Source of the DNA: Shewanella benthica
GTDB lineage: Bacteria > Pseudomonadota > Gammaproteobacteria > Enterobacterales > Shewanellaceae
Length of the DNA stretch: 64,000 bases
NCBI GenBank assembly: GCA_023284085.1
Contig: JAKVHY010000027.1
Location: forward strand, 1 to 64,000
Reading direction: 5' to 3'
The stretch's first letter is position 1. Every line of letters starts with the position of its first letter. The notes beneath the pieces were generated by a model, which ran no database searches, was not told the origin of the DNA, and saw only the letters and a list, made by a program, of their open reading frames with translations. The translations under genes and the position numbers were made by a program. Shown one piece after another: positions 25,468 through 35,023 of the stretch.

Positions 25468-27666
25468 ATGCCGCAGCCTAAAACCTTGTCTTTGAGCCTA
25501 ATTTCGACCGCTTTACTTACCGCCCTATCCGCTCCGGCTTTTGCACAAGAAGCCAAAGAAATTGCAACAATCGCACCTATCGAGCAGATCAGTATCTTCG
25601 GTAAGAAGAACCCACTCAATACCGTGCCGGGTAGCGCTCATCTTATCGACGAGGCCGAATTAGATGCCTTCAAGTATTCAGACATCATGCGTACACTCGC
25701 CAGCATTCCGGGCGTGTATATACAAGAGGAAGACGGCTACGGTCTGAGACCCAATATTGGTATGCGTGGCACGGGGCAGAACCGCACCGAGAAAATTACC
25801 ATAATGGAAGATGGTGTCCTTGCAGCTCCGGCGCCATACGCATCACCCGCCGCTTACTACTTCCCAACTTCTGGCAGAATGGAATCTATCGAGATCCTTA
25901 AAGGCAGCTCGACAGTTAAATACGGACCGCGCACCACAGGCGGAGTGATCAACCTTATTTCACGTCAGATCCCCGAAGAAGAGCTAGCCGGTAAACTGGA
26001 TGTGGCTGCGGGTCAAGATGGCTTCGGTAAGATCCATGCCTATGCTGGCGGTCAAGGTGAGCGTGTCGGCGGTGTGGTTGACATCTATCGCTACCAGGCC
26101 GATGGCTTCAGAGATATCAATGGTGTCGGTGGCGATACCGGATTTAAGAAAAACGATGCCATGGCTAAGATAAGCATTCGCTCGGCCGAAGATGCAAAGT
26201 TTGACCAGGTATTAGAAGTTAAGCTTAAGTATTCAGACGAAACCTCAAACGAAACCTATATGGGACTCACAGATGCAGATTTTGCGGCTAACCCATATAG
26301 CCGTTACTCGGCATCACAAAAAGATGTGATGGAGACAGAGCACACACAGATCCAGATTAACCACATCATAGACTTTAGCGATAACCTGACCTTAGGCACT
26401 ACGGTTTACCATAACGACTTTAAGCGTAACTGGTATAAGACCAGTAAGATCGATGGAGAGAGCATCAGCGGTGACGGCACTCAAATAGCCGCAGATTTTG
26501 ACAAAGATCCGACATCTGGCGATCTGGAAGTCGACGTTAAGGCCAATAACCGTGCCTACATCTCTCAAGGAATTCAAACAGAGCTTAACTTGTATCTGGA
26601 TAACCATGACTTGTCTTTCGGCGCACGCTACCATGAAGATGAGATGGATAGATACCAGTGGGTAGATACCTATTCTATGGGTGCCGATCAGGTCATGATC
26701 ATGACCGAAGCCGGCGTACCGGGAACAGATTCCAACCGCGTCGATAGCGCCGAAGCCTTGGCCCTATATGTTCAAGATAAGATCCAACTCGGTGACTTCA
26801 ATATCACGGCTGGCCTACGTTACGAAGACGTCACAACCAGACGTATCGACTGGGGCAAGACCAATCCAGGCCGAGATGGTGAGCCCAAGAAAGATATTAG
26901 CAACAGCTTCTCAGCCTGGTTGCCATCTCTGTCTGCAACCTATCAGATCAATGGTGAGTGGTTAGTCCTTACTGGTGTGCAGAAGGGCTTCTCGCCTGCA
27001 GCGCCGGGTAATGCCGATCGCCAAGAAGAGGAAAGTTGGAACTATGAGGCAGGTGCACGCTATAACGCTGGCGCATTAACTTCTGAAGCCATCTTCTTCT
27101 ACAGTGACTACAGTAATATGCACGGTAACTGTACTGCGGCGCAAGGTTGTGACGATGACAGTATTGGCGATCAATACAACGGCGGTGAAGTCGATGTTAA
27201 AGGACTCGAGTTTAGCTTGGCCTATAACTTCAACAACGAAGGTGACATCCACTTCCCAGTGAAACTCGCTTACACCTACACCAGCGCCGAATTTGCTAAC
27301 AAGTTCGAATCTGATTTCGATCCATGGGGGGATGTGGTTGAAGGTGACAAACTGCCATACCTACCTGAAAACATGTTATTTGCATCGGCAGGCATCAAAG
27401 CCGATAGCTGGGAGCTGACATTAGCGGCACGTTATACCGATGAAGTCAGAACCATCGCGGGTCAAGGCGAGATAGCTGAAGAAAATCTTATCGAAGCCAA
27501 AACTATAGTCGACCTATCGGGGCGATACTTCATCTCTGATGTACAAGAGGTGTACCTAACCGCAGAAAACCTATTCGACACTGAGTATGTGACTACTAAG
27601 ATCCATGGTTCAAACTTTGCGGGCAAGCCGATGACTGTCACAGTGGGTTACTCTTATAAGTTTTAA
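25468..27666 (+). CDS. TonB-dependent outer-membrane receptor (FecA-like)
   Basis: 732-aa outer-membrane receptor for active uptake, most likely of a ferric chelate. Signal peptide to about residue 26 (APAFA), TonB-box region near EQISIFGKK (about 41-49), plug domain about 50-170 (RTLASIPGVYIQEEDGYGLR, GMRGTGQNRTEKITIMEDG), then a 22-strand barrel ending in an aromatic (VGYSYKF). The plug resembles the FecA ferric-dicitrate group but lacks the N-terminal signalling domain of regulatory FecA proteins. GGAG lies 6 nt before the ATG. A possible Fur site is upstream and a strong terminator (27791-27821) follows. Confidence 0.9.
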   Translation: MPQPKTLSLSLISTALLTALSAPAFAQEAKEIATIAPIEQISIFGKKNPLNTVPGSAHLIDEAELDAFKYSDIMRTLASIPGVYIQEEDGYGLRPNIGMRGTGQNRTEKITIMEDGVLAAPAPYASPAAYYFPTSGRMESIEILKGSSTVKYGPRTTGGVINLISRQIPEEELAGKLDVAAGQDGFGKIHAYAGGQGERVGGVVDIYRYQADGFRDINGVGGDTGFKKNDAMAKISIRSAEDAKFDQVLEVKLKYSDETSNETYMGLTDADFAANPYSRYSASQKDVMETEHTQIQINHIIDFSDNLTLGTTVYHNDFKRNWYKTSKIDGESISGDGTQIAADFDKDPTSGDLEVDVKANNRAYISQGIQTELNLYLDNHDLSFGARYHEDEMDRYQWVDTYSMGADQVMIMTEAGVPGTDSNRVDSAEALALYVQDKIQLGDFNITAGLRYEDVTTRRIDWGKTNPGRDGEPKKDISNSFSAWLPSLSATYQINGEWLVLTGVQKGFSPAAPGNADRQEEESWNYEAGARYNAGALTSEAIFFYSDYSNMHGNCTAAQGCDDDSIGDQYNGGEVDVKGLEFSLAYNFNNEGDIHFPVKLAYTYTSAEFANKFESDFDPWGDVVEGDKLPYLPENMLFASAGIKADSWELTLAARYTDEVRTIAGQGEIAEENLIEAKTIVDLSGRYFISDVQEVYLTAENLFDTEYVTTKIHGSNFAGKPMTVTVGYSYKF

Positions 27667-27790
27667 TCTATATCGATAAGGCTATATCCATATGATTTTC
27701 ATGGTTATATCTTAGGTAAAATTAGTATATGTAAATTTGGAGTATCAATTACACCGGTTTACCTCAAAAGACGAATAAAATTTACATTTG

Positions 27791-27821
27791 AAAAAAGGTG
27801 AGCCATTGGCTCACCTTTTTT
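27791..27821 (+). terminator. TonB receptor terminator
   Basis: Stem AAAAAAGGTGAGCC/GGCTCACCTTTTTT with a three-base loop, ending in a T run. It can act in both directions. Confidence 0.85.
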
Positions 27822-27940
27822 GTTTCATTTTGTTGGTATCGTGCTAATTTTAAAACAAATATACTGCCTAACAGATTTTAACCCCTCATCTATACTATTT
27901 ACTATTTCTTTACGTTTGTTGATCTTCATCAAAAACCAAA

Positions 27941-27955
27941 TGATAATAGTTTGCA
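27941..27955. promoter_or_regulatory. candidate Fur box upstream of porin
   Basis: TGATAATAGTTTGCA matches the 7-1-7 Fur consensus at 11 of 14 positions, with a perfect TGATAAT left half. It lies about 70 nt upstream of the porin start, in the 200-bp space after the receptor terminator. Confidence 0.45.
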
Positions 27956-28022
27956 TTATTGAAATCAGTTACATAGAATCCCTCCCAAATTTAATAACCC
28001 TTTAATAACAACTGGGAAGAGA

Positions 28023-29198
28023 ATGATGATGAAAAAAACCATAATTGCTAGCGCTTTGTTTGGCATCTTGGCCTCTCAGACTGCATTTGCATCTGATGAG
28101 ACTCAAGAGCTGCGTAAAGTCATTGAGCAACAACAAAAAGTGCTGAAAGATCTTGAAAGGCGCCTAGATGCAACCGAGCAGCGCGTCGAGAAGACAGCCG
28201 ACGTAGTAGACGCGGCAGCCGAGTCAAAGAGTGCCACAACACTCGGTGGTTATGGTGAGCTTCACTACAACAACATCACAGATAACCAGTCTGGCAAAGA
28301 TAAGAAAGCGATAGACTTCCACCGCTTCGTACTTTTCGTCGGCCATGAGTTCAGCGAAAGCACACGTTTCTTCTCTGAGCTTGAAGTTGAACACTCAATT
28401 TCGGGTGATGGCAAGAAAGGTGAAGTTGAGCTAGAGCAGGCTTACATCGAGCATGATTTCAACCAGACGCTAACCGGTAAAGCGGGTCTATTCCTAATGC
28501 CAGTGGGTATCATCAACGAGACTCACGAGCCACCAGCATTCTACGGTGTTGAGCGTAACCCTGTTGAGAAAAATATTCTTCCTGCAACTTGGTGGGAAGC
28601 CGGTGCAGCCCTTAATGTTAAAGCGGCTCCTGGTCTTGCATTCGACGGTGCTATCACTTCAGGTTTATATGTTGATGAGACATATAGCATTCGTGGCGGA
28701 CGTCAAAAAGTATCTAAGGCAAAAGCCGATGATCTAGCCTACACGGCACGCGTAAAATACACAGCAGTTCCTGGCCTAGAGCTTGCTGCTACTGCCCAGT
28801 ACCAGTCAGATCTTACTCAAGGCACAGGCGGTGTTGATACAGCTTCTGCAGTCTTACTTACTGCTCACGCTATCTACAGCATTCAAGATTTTACTGTTAA
28901 AGCCCTTTATGCTCAGTGGGATATCGACGGTAAAGAAGCTGAAGCTCTGGGTCGTGACGATCAGAATGGTTGGTACATTGAACCTGCTTACCGCTTCAAC
29001 GAAAGCTTCGGCGTCTTCGCGCGTTACAACGAGTATGATAACAATGCTGGTAACAGCGACGACACTAAGATCACTCAGACTAATGTCGGTATCAACTACT
29101 GGTTACACGAAAACGTCGTGTTCAAGGCTGACTTCGAGAAACTCGGTGGCGCTAAAGATTCAGACGGCTTCAACCTAGGTATAGGTTACCAGTTCTAA
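28023..29198 (+). CDS. outer-membrane porin with N-terminal coiled coil
   Basis: 391 aa. Signal peptide to about residue 24 (QTAFA), then a periplasmic coiled coil (about 25-66, ELRKVIEQQQKVLKDLERRL), then a beta-barrel (GGYGELHYNN onward) ending in an aromatic (NLGIGYQF) as outer-membrane proteins do. Some Shewanella iron-regulated loci contain porins of this plan. GGAAGAG precedes three successive ATG codons; the first is used. A 10-bp hairpin after the stop (29240-29265) may reduce read-through into the flavin-binding gene. The solute is unknown. Confidence 0.82.
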   Translation: MMMKKTIIASALFGILASQTAFASDETQELRKVIEQQQKVLKDLERRLDATEQRVEKTADVVDAAAESKSATTLGGYGELHYNNITDNQSGKDKKAIDFHRFVLFVGHEFSESTRFFSELEVEHSISGDGKKGEVELEQAYIEHDFNQTLTGKAGLFLMPVGIINETHEPPAFYGVERNPVEKNILPATWWEAGAALNVKAAPGLAFDGAITSGLYVDETYSIRGGRQKVSKAKADDLAYTARVKYTAVPGLELAATAQYQSDLTQGTGGVDTASAVLLTAHAIYSIQDFTVKALYAQWDIDGKEAEALGRDDQNGWYIEPAYRFNESFGVFARYNEYDNNAGNSDDTKITQTNVGINYWLHENVVFKADFEKLGGAKDSDGFNLGIGYQF

Positions 29199-29239
29199 TT
29201 AGCACTAAGCTAAGCCCTCATTAATCAATGAGCGCAATT

Positions 29240-29265
29240 ATGAGTGCCCCTTATCGGGCACTCAT
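29240..29265 (+). terminator. hairpin between porin and FMN-binding genes
   Basis: Perfect 10-bp stem ATGAGTGCCC/GGGCACTCAT with loop CTTATC and only a weak T-rich tail (CTATATTTG). It could be an attenuator or partial terminator. Confidence 0.55.
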
Positions 29266-29311
29266 CTATATTTGAACTAGTCATTCCCTCTCTCCAGCAA
29301 CCGAGTCTAAT

Positions 29312-29842
29312 ATGAAGTCGACCTCTCTTTGCCTCTTAGCTTTCTCATTCATTTTTAGCTTAGCCTTCAGCCAATCCGTTCTAGCTCGCGGGGTTTATCA
29401 GGAACCAGATGACTTCATCAGCCAGGCCTTTAATGCCCCAACTCCCAAGGCTAAAGTCTTCTGGATAGACGATGAGGCACAGGATGTTATCGAAGAGATC
29501 TTGTCACATAGATTCAAGAAAATGCGCTTAAGATATTGGCAACAAGAGTCTGAAACCGTTTGGATTTTAGAAGAGATAGGTAAAGAATCTCCTATCACAG
29601 TCGCGATCCATATTAAAGATCAGGCGATCGCCCAAACTAAGGTACTGGTTTATAGAGAGAGCCGAGGCGATGAAGTCAGGCATGATTTCTTTACTGATCA
29701 ATTTAAATCGGCCAAACTAAAGGACGATCTAAAATTAAATCAACACATAGATGGCATCACAGGTGCGACTCTGTCAGTCAGAGCGTTAACTAAACTGTCT
29801 CGCATCGCATTATGGTTAGATGCCCACGTCACCAAAAGTTAA
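29312..29842 (+). CDS. exported FMN-binding domain protein (covalent flavinylation motif)
   Basis: 176 aa with a Sec signal peptide (about 1-25, ending SVLA). The C-terminal half carries the FMN_bind signature DGITGATLSVRAL, in which an ApbE flavin transferase links FMN to Thr153. Such proteins (RnfG/NqrC relatives) move electrons outside the cytoplasm. The next gene encodes a PepSY-type membrane protein, a common partner that passes electrons across the inner membrane, and a TonB receptor and porin lie upstream. A role in ferric-chelate reduction is plausible (inference). No apbE gene is in the window. Confidence 0.82.
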   Translation: MKSTSLCLLAFSFIFSLAFSQSVLARGVYQEPDDFISQAFNAPTPKAKVFWIDDEAQDVIEEILSHRFKKMRLRYWQQESETVWILEEIGKESPITVAIHIKDQAIAQTKVLVYRESRGDEVRHDFFTDQFKSAKLKDDLKLNQHIDGITGATLSVRALTKLSRIALWLDAHVTKS

Positions 29843-29903
29843 GCTAAAAGTTTGGCTGTGATGCAGGAGGCTGGGCCAACGACAAACGATTAAGACAAGC
29901 AGA

Positions 29904-30728
29904 ATGACTAAAAAGCATCACAACACACGAAACAATTCACAACATAAAAGCCGCACCAAAAGGCTAGGAAAAAAGTTGGCCAAGCAACTTCGCCCCTGGC
30001 ACCGCCGACTCGGTATTTTCTGCGCCCTGTTTATCATGCTAATGGCCATTACCGGCGTTGTTATCAACCATAGTAATCATCTATCGATAGATTCCGCCCC
30101 CGTGCAGCAAGCCTGGCTACTGGACTATTATGGTATAACCCCAGCGAACAAGCTTGCTATCTATCAGACACAACCCCTCAGTCTTGCCAGCTCAGATAAT
30201 TTAGTCTGGGTACGACATCAACTAGCCGTCGAAGCCGACTCTCCCATTAAAGGCATGCTCACTTTGGGCAAGATGATACTCGCCGTCGACTCGAATAATC
30301 TCTACATGGTGTCACAGGATGGCGAGCTTATGGAGAAACAAGATGCTTCCATGGGCTTACCCAGGGGCATAGAAGCCATAGGTTTCGATGGTCAGGTCTG
30401 GCTAAAGACTCAAGGTGGATACTTCATGGCAGATGATGACCTCATCGAATGGACACAGGCCATGCCGTTTGCCTCCATCCCCTGGTCACAGACCCTAGAT
30501 ACACAAGCCGCTCAAGCAGAATCGGATACTATCTCCTTACTGGCCCGCTCGAGTCACCTCACCTGGGAAAGAGTGATATTAGATATTCATAGCGGCCGTT
30601 TCTTCGGCTCACTCGGCCCCTGGTTTATGGACTTGGTAGCATTGTCTTTGATCATCATGGCCATATCGGGGATATATCTATGGGTACAAGGAAGGCCAAA
30701 AAAGAAGGCTCGAGTACCTAGGTACTAG
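29904..30728 (+). CDS. PepSY-associated inner-membrane protein
   Basis: 274 aa. A basic N-terminus (1-35) is followed by a first helix with LRPWHRRLGIFCALFIML, the usual start of PepSY_TM proteins (His in PWHRRLG is a typical heme or quinone-side residue), a periplasmic domain of about 180 residues, and a second helix near 240-262 (LVALSLIIMAISGIYLWVQG). It lies 61 nt after the FMN-binding gene and probably forms an electron-transfer pair with it. The start has only a weak ribosome binding site. Confidence 0.78.
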   Translation: MTKKHHNTRNNSQHKSRTKRLGKKLAKQLRPWHRRLGIFCALFIMLMAITGVVINHSNHLSIDSAPVQQAWLLDYYGITPANKLAIYQTQPLSLASSDNLVWVRHQLAVEADSPIKGMLTLGKMILAVDSNNLYMVSQDGELMEKQDASMGLPRGIEAIGFDGQVWLKTQGGYFMADDDLIEWTQAMPFASIPWSQTLDTQAAQAESDTISLLARSSHLTWERVILDIHSGRFFGSLGPWFMDLVALSLIIMAISGIYLWVQGRPKKKARVPRY

Positions 30729-30769
30729 TTCCTAATTACTCGCACTTCTGAGACATTTTTCAGATAAAT

Positions 30770-30802
30770 AATGCCGAAAATGTGGAAAACATTTTCGGCA
30801 TT
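30770..30802. terminator. bidirectional terminator between convergent genes
   Basis: 14-bp stem AATGCCGAAAATGT/ACATTTTCGGCATT between the PepSY gene and the converging porin gene. Confidence 0.75.
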
Positions 30803-30852
30803 CTTCTATGCTTACAATCGCATGTTAACTTGTCGATTTACAAAGTCAGTGT

Positions 30853-32061
30853 TTAGAGCGTGTATCTGATACCTACGGCAACGCCATCATCTTCCGAGAT
30901 AGACATTTTCGCCTGTTGATCTTTGTCTGCACTGTTAAAGTCACTAAAGTCTTTACGAGCTTCTACATAGAGCACAGTGCTCACATCCCAAATATAGTGC
31001 ACGCCTGCAACGACGAACTGGCGCTTAAACACGTCGTTTGGATCGGCACTGTTTGGCTGAATAACGTAATCGCTGCCTGCATCTAAGATGTTATAGGAGA
31101 TAAATGGACGCAGACCATTATCAAACTTATATGAGAACAGAGATTCGATACCATAAGAGTCTTTAATTAGACGGCCTAGGTTATCGGTATCGTGATTTTC
31201 ATTTTTGTTGAAGTTAGCTGCTGCATAGAAGCCCTCACTATCGAAGCCTCCCCAGGTGGCGCCGACACCATAAATAAGATCGGTTGCAGTTATCATTTCA
31301 CCGGTATTAAAAGCCACTTCAAACTCACCGCGGTTAACACCTGCGGTTAACGTGAGCTTATCTGTAGCCAGATAAGTAATAGAGCCACCGTAAGTGTAAT
31401 CATAATGGACCTCTTGTGACTCTTCGTTAGCCTTCCAACGTTCTTCACAATCAGTGCCGAGATCTTGTGCAGACTCACAGGTATAAAAAATATCGTGTTT
31501 TAACTGAGCTTGAAGTGCGAAGCTCACATCACCGAAACTGTTACGGTATTGAACCACCTTATCACCACGACCGGTACCATTGATCGCACCATCGGCCTTA
31601 TTATAGGTATAGACACCCGCCGCGTTGCCGTCCCATACGAAGCCGTAGTTAGTGTTATAAACAACGTCGTACCAAGCGCCCCACTGTTTACCTATGCTTA
31701 AGGTACCGTACGTATCATGGCCAATACCGACATAACCGAGACGGTTATTTAAAAAGTCTCCGCTCTGAGACTCGAAGTTACTTTCACTGCTATAAACAAT
31801 TTCACTGTTACCGAATGGATTAACGCCCCACTCCAGCTTAGTAAACGCTTTCCAGCCATCACTCATTACACGAGTGAAACCAAAGTTAATCCGTGACGCG
31901 CCGTTAACGACTTCTGTAGCGCCTTGAGTATTGATGACACGAGCGTCAATGAATCCACCTATCTCCACTGCGTTCTTGTCATCTTTATAAATTTCGATTG
32001 CCGCTACTGACGGGGTAAATATGACGACTGCTAACGCCGTTGCTAGTAAAGTCTTTTTCAT
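30853..32061 (-). CDS. general diffusion porin (Gram-negative porin family)
   Basis: 402 aa. Signal peptide to about residue 21 (PSVAA), then a 16-strand porin: EIGGFIDARVIN at the N-terminus, the internal loop region NRLGYVGIGHDTYGTLSIGK typical of Porin_4 proteins, and a C-terminal strand ending in VGIRYTL. It is divergent from vgrG and has no partner gene. Regulation is not readable. Confidence 0.88.
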   Translation of the reverse strand: MKKTLLATALAVVIFTPSVAAIEIYKDDKNAVEIGGFIDARVINTQGATEVVNGASRINFGFTRVMSDGWKAFTKLEWGVNPFGNSEIVYSSESNFESQSGDFLNNRLGYVGIGHDTYGTLSIGKQWGAWYDVVYNTNYGFVWDGNAAGVYTYNKADGAINGTGRGDKVVQYRNSFGDVSFALQAQLKHDIFYTCESAQDLGTDCEERWKANEESQEVHYDYTYGGSITYLATDKLTLTAGVNRGEFEVAFNTGEMITATDLIYGVGATWGGFDSEGFYAAANFNKNENHDTDNLGRLIKDSYGIESLFSYKFDNGLRPFISYNILDAGSDYVIQPNSADPNDVFKRQFVVAGVHYIWDVSTVLYVEARKDFSDFNSADKDQQAKMSISEDDGVAVGIRYTL

Positions 32062-32446
32062 ATGACGCCTAACCTATGTGATTTATTCCTCTACAGCTTC
32101 AAAGATTAACAAAAGATCAGCAATCACTCAAAGGTGATTACCAGTTAATTACATCTACCACGGCCACTCAACAAAACTCAACATAAAGCTGGGCCACTTA
32201 TTGCCCGCTGGGCAAGATCTTGCTCAGCTCTGGGCCATATGTTGCCCAGATCAAATATCATTCACTATCAATTCCTTTTAATTCATAATGTTACCTTATT
32301 GGCGCGGTGTTTGCATTATCGGCCCATGGTCGCAACAAATGATTGCCGGAACAATGCTAAGAATTTGCCGACTGACCTTCACCCTAGGCCTGTAGGCAGA
32401 TATGCCCTGTGTTTTTTTACTCCTTTAAATGGCTCAAGGCATAAAA
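32062..32446. other. intergenic, divergent region between porin and vgrG
   Basis: No convincing gene. The stretch 32185-32255 contains repeated TGGGC/GCCCA words (CTGGGCCATATGTTGCCCAG and neighbours) that can fold into hairpins. An open frame at 32239-32469 has no ribosome binding site or recognisable product. Confidence 0.5.
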
Positions 32447-32482
32447 ATTTACCTGTGACTCCGTTATAACCCACAGGTAAAT
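32447..32482. repeat. inverted repeat upstream of vgrG
   Basis: ATTTACCTGTG (32447-32457) is followed after 14 nt by its exact reverse complement CACAGGTAAAT (32472-32482). It lies about 70 nt before the vgrG start and could be a leader hairpin, operator or end of an element. Confidence 0.6.
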
Positions 32483-32549
32483 ACGCTTCCCTCCCAGGAC
32501 TGGTCCTTTTGGGAGGGGAGCACCCATCAAATTGCATTAGGATATTGCG

Positions 32550-34592
32550 ATGTCACCAGTGGAAAATGGATTGTGTTATCGGTTTAGCGCCGAAGGTGTG
32601 AGCGATGACAGTTTTAGTGTATTGGCATTTGACTTTATTGAGGGCTTATCCTCACCATTCGAGGTCAAATTAACCCTACTGAGTCGACTGGATAACCTTA
32701 CCCCAGTGTCGATTGTCGACCAGAATGGCTTACTGAGCTGGTATCAAGATGGCAAGTTGCAACGTCAGGTTCACGGCATCGTCAGTCAGTTCAGTAAAGC
32801 CGACACTGGCCATCATCATACCCAATATCACATTACTCTAGTGCCAGCCCTATCCAGGTTAACACTGCGACAAAACAGCCGTATATTCCAACAAAAAAGT
32901 GTGCTGCAAATCATTGCCACTGTGCTCACCGAAATGGGGATCAAGGATTACGCGTTCAGTTGTGAAGCCAGATTTGAGTCTGAAGTGCGAGAATATTGCG
33001 TCCAATACCGAGAAAACGATTTCGACTTTATCTCACGTTTAGCTGCTGAAGTGGGCCTATTCTATTATTTTCAGCACAGTGAAAAAGCGCATACCTTAAT
33101 CTTCAGCGACAATACAGATAAACAGTCAAAATTAAATGCGTCATTTCCCTACAACGCCACCAGTGGCGGCGCAACGGATGCTCCCTTTGTCGGCTCATTT
33201 AGCTATCGCCACCAAATAAGACCCGCAAGCGTCACACTCAAAGACAACAGCTTCAAGAAGCCCCTATACAGCTTTCTACAAACCAGCACGGGCAAATCAT
33301 TGGAATTTCAGCGGCCCGATTATGAGCACTTCGACTATCCGGGTCGTTACAAGGATGACGAGGCGGGTATCCCCATTACGAGAGTGCGCCAAGAGTACCT
33401 GCGCCGTGATGCGCAGTTAGCTACAGGCCGCAGCAACATAATGCAAACCAGCAGTGGCAACAAGTTTGACCTCATGGAGCATAGCGATACTGCGCTCAAT
33501 CGCGATTGGCTTATCGTCACGGTTCAACATAAAGGCGAGCAAGGGGCTGCGGCGGAAGAGGCAAACACCCAGAGCGTCACCACATATAACAACGAATTTA
33601 CCGCCATTCCAGGCAACGCACCATGGCAGGCGACACCTAAGTCTAAACCTCTGGTCACAGGTCCCCAGAGTGCGACTGTGGTTGGCCCCAAAGATGAAGA
33701 AATCTTCTGTGATGAATTTGGCCGGGTAAAAGTGCAGTTTCCCTGGGACAGATACGGTTTTAGCGATGACAAGTCCAGCTGTTGGGTACGTGTCAGCCAA
33801 GGTTGGTCCGGCGGACAATATGGCATGGTAGCGATTCCCAGAATAGGTCATCAAGTCATCGTCAGCTTCTTAGAGGGCGACCCCGATCAGCCTATTATCA
33901 CAGGTCGCACCTTTCATAGTATCAATCAGGTGCCTTACCCGCTGCCTGCAAACAAAACCCGCACCGTACTCAAGACTCAAACCCATAAGGGACAAGGCAG
34001 TAACGAGTTGCGCTTCGAAGATGAGGCTGACAATCAAGAGATATATATCCATGCCCAGAAGGACATGAACTCCTTGGTTGAAAACGACCAAAGCCAACAT
34101 ATCAAACACGATAACCACCAAGATATAGAGAACGAGCGCTTTACCCGTATCAAGAACAATGACCACCTAACCGTCTCGGCTGACAGTCTCACTGTCGTGA
34201 AACAAGATGCCAGTGTGAATGTTGAAGGTAAGCAAAACAGCAAAGTCGGTAAAAAATCGATATTGGAAGTCGGCACAGAAGTTCATCTGAAAGCCGGCAC
34301 GAAAATCGTTATCGAGGCCGGTGCAGAGTTGACGCTTAAAGTCGGTGGCAGTTTCCTCAAGATCGACCCTGCAGGTGTACATCTGGTCGGCGCAGCCATT
34401 AATCTTAACTCAGGTGGTAGCGCGAGTTCAGGGAGTGGTTATAGCGGTCAGTTGGCGACCCTGCCTGGTAATGTCGAAGCCGCAGTCTTGCCGCCTCCCA
34501 TGGGGAAGGTTGATTTAAGCGCATTACTTGTTGCCGATACTTTTTCTGCTCCCATGGTAAAAGTGTGTCCTCTATTGGGGGCTGATAAATAG
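32550..34592 (+). CDS. vgrG: type VI secretion spike protein VgrG
   Basis: 680-aa spike of the type VI secretion system, trimerising at the tip of the Hcp tube and carrying effectors. The gp27-like N-terminal part runs to about residue 370, followed by the gp5 OB-fold (FCDEFGRVKVQFPWDR, then RIGHQVIVSFLEGDPDQPII) and a beta-helix with regular repeats (NVEGKQNSKVGKKSILEVGT). A Gly/Ser linker leads to a short tail ending VCPLLGADK, likely the cargo interface. It heads a four-function cargo operon with the DUF4123 adaptor gene starting at its stop (TAGTG). No structural tss genes are present, so this is an orphan cluster. Confidence 0.95.
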   Translation: MSPVENGLCYRFSAEGVSDDSFSVLAFDFIEGLSSPFEVKLTLLSRLDNLTPVSIVDQNGLLSWYQDGKLQRQVHGIVSQFSKADTGHHHTQYHITLVPALSRLTLRQNSRIFQQKSVLQIIATVLTEMGIKDYAFSCEARFESEVREYCVQYRENDFDFISRLAAEVGLFYYFQHSEKAHTLIFSDNTDKQSKLNASFPYNATSGGATDAPFVGSFSYRHQIRPASVTLKDNSFKKPLYSFLQTSTGKSLEFQRPDYEHFDYPGRYKDDEAGIPITRVRQEYLRRDAQLATGRSNIMQTSSGNKFDLMEHSDTALNRDWLIVTVQHKGEQGAAAEEANTQSVTTYNNEFTAIPGNAPWQATPKSKPLVTGPQSATVVGPKDEEIFCDEFGRVKVQFPWDRYGFSDDKSSCWVRVSQGWSGGQYGMVAIPRIGHQVIVSFLEGDPDQPIITGRTFHSINQVPYPLPANKTRTVLKTQTHKGQGSNELRFEDEADNQEIYIHAQKDMNSLVENDQSQHIKHDNHQDIENERFTRIKNNDHLTVSADSLTVVKQDASVNVEGKQNSKVGKKSILEVGTEVHLKAGTKIVIEAGAELTLKVGGSFLKIDPAGVHLVGAAINLNSGGSASSGSGYSGQLATLPGNVEAAVLPPPMGKVDLSALLVADTFSAPMVKVCPLLGADK

Positions 34593-35023
34593 TGTTAAAA
34601 CAGTGGATTGAAAGTCAGCAACAAGCGGTTTATCTTTTGGTGGATCTGTTATCACAACCTGAATTACTGCCGCTGTTTTGTCGACAGGGTGGTGAGGACG
34701 CGCAGCCTTTGTTTCAACCGGCGGAGTTTGAAGAGCATAAAGAGAAAGGTCCCTGGTTATTACCCTTGTCGCAATTGATCAAAAAAGATCCTGATATTCT
34801 GACAGAGTACTCGTCTTTAGCTGGGATTTGGTTAAGCAGCGCTCATAGTCCAGAAGCTGTATCCAAACATTTACAAAGTTTATTGCTGGCTATTTATGAA
34901 GGCGAGGCGGTACTTTTTCGCTATTACGATATCAATGTATTGGCACCTTTCCTCTCATCTTTGACAGTTACTAAACAAGAAGAGTTTATGGGACCATATT
35001 CATCACCTTGCCATGGAGCATGA
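34592..35023 (+). CDS. DUF4123 T6SS adaptor, N-terminal part before a frameshift
   Basis: 143 aa from a GTG overlapping the vgrG stop. The sequence follows the DUF4123 pattern: YLLVDLL, GPWLLPL, GIWLSSAHS, HLQSLLLAIYEGEAVLFRYYD. After FMGP the frame runs into PYSSPCHGA and a stop. In the other frame the expected continuation reads HHLAMEHDQHWLSF, which joins the ORF at 35013. DUF4123 proteins load effectors onto VgrG and are usually about 270 aa, so the two halves look like one gene split by a small indel near 34993-34999. A sequencing error is possible. Confidence 0.72.
   Translation: MLKQWIESQQQAVYLLVDLLSQPELLPLFCRQGGEDAQPLFQPAEFEEHKEKGPWLLPLSQLIKKDPDILTEYSSLAGIWLSSAHSPEAVSKHLQSLLLAIYEGEAVLFRYYDINVLAPFLSSLTVTKQEEFMGPYSSPCHGA

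Noticed and set aside
32239..32469. 76-codon open frame before vgrG
   Set aside because: Overlaps hairpin-forming repeats, lacks a ribosome binding site and any family resemblance.
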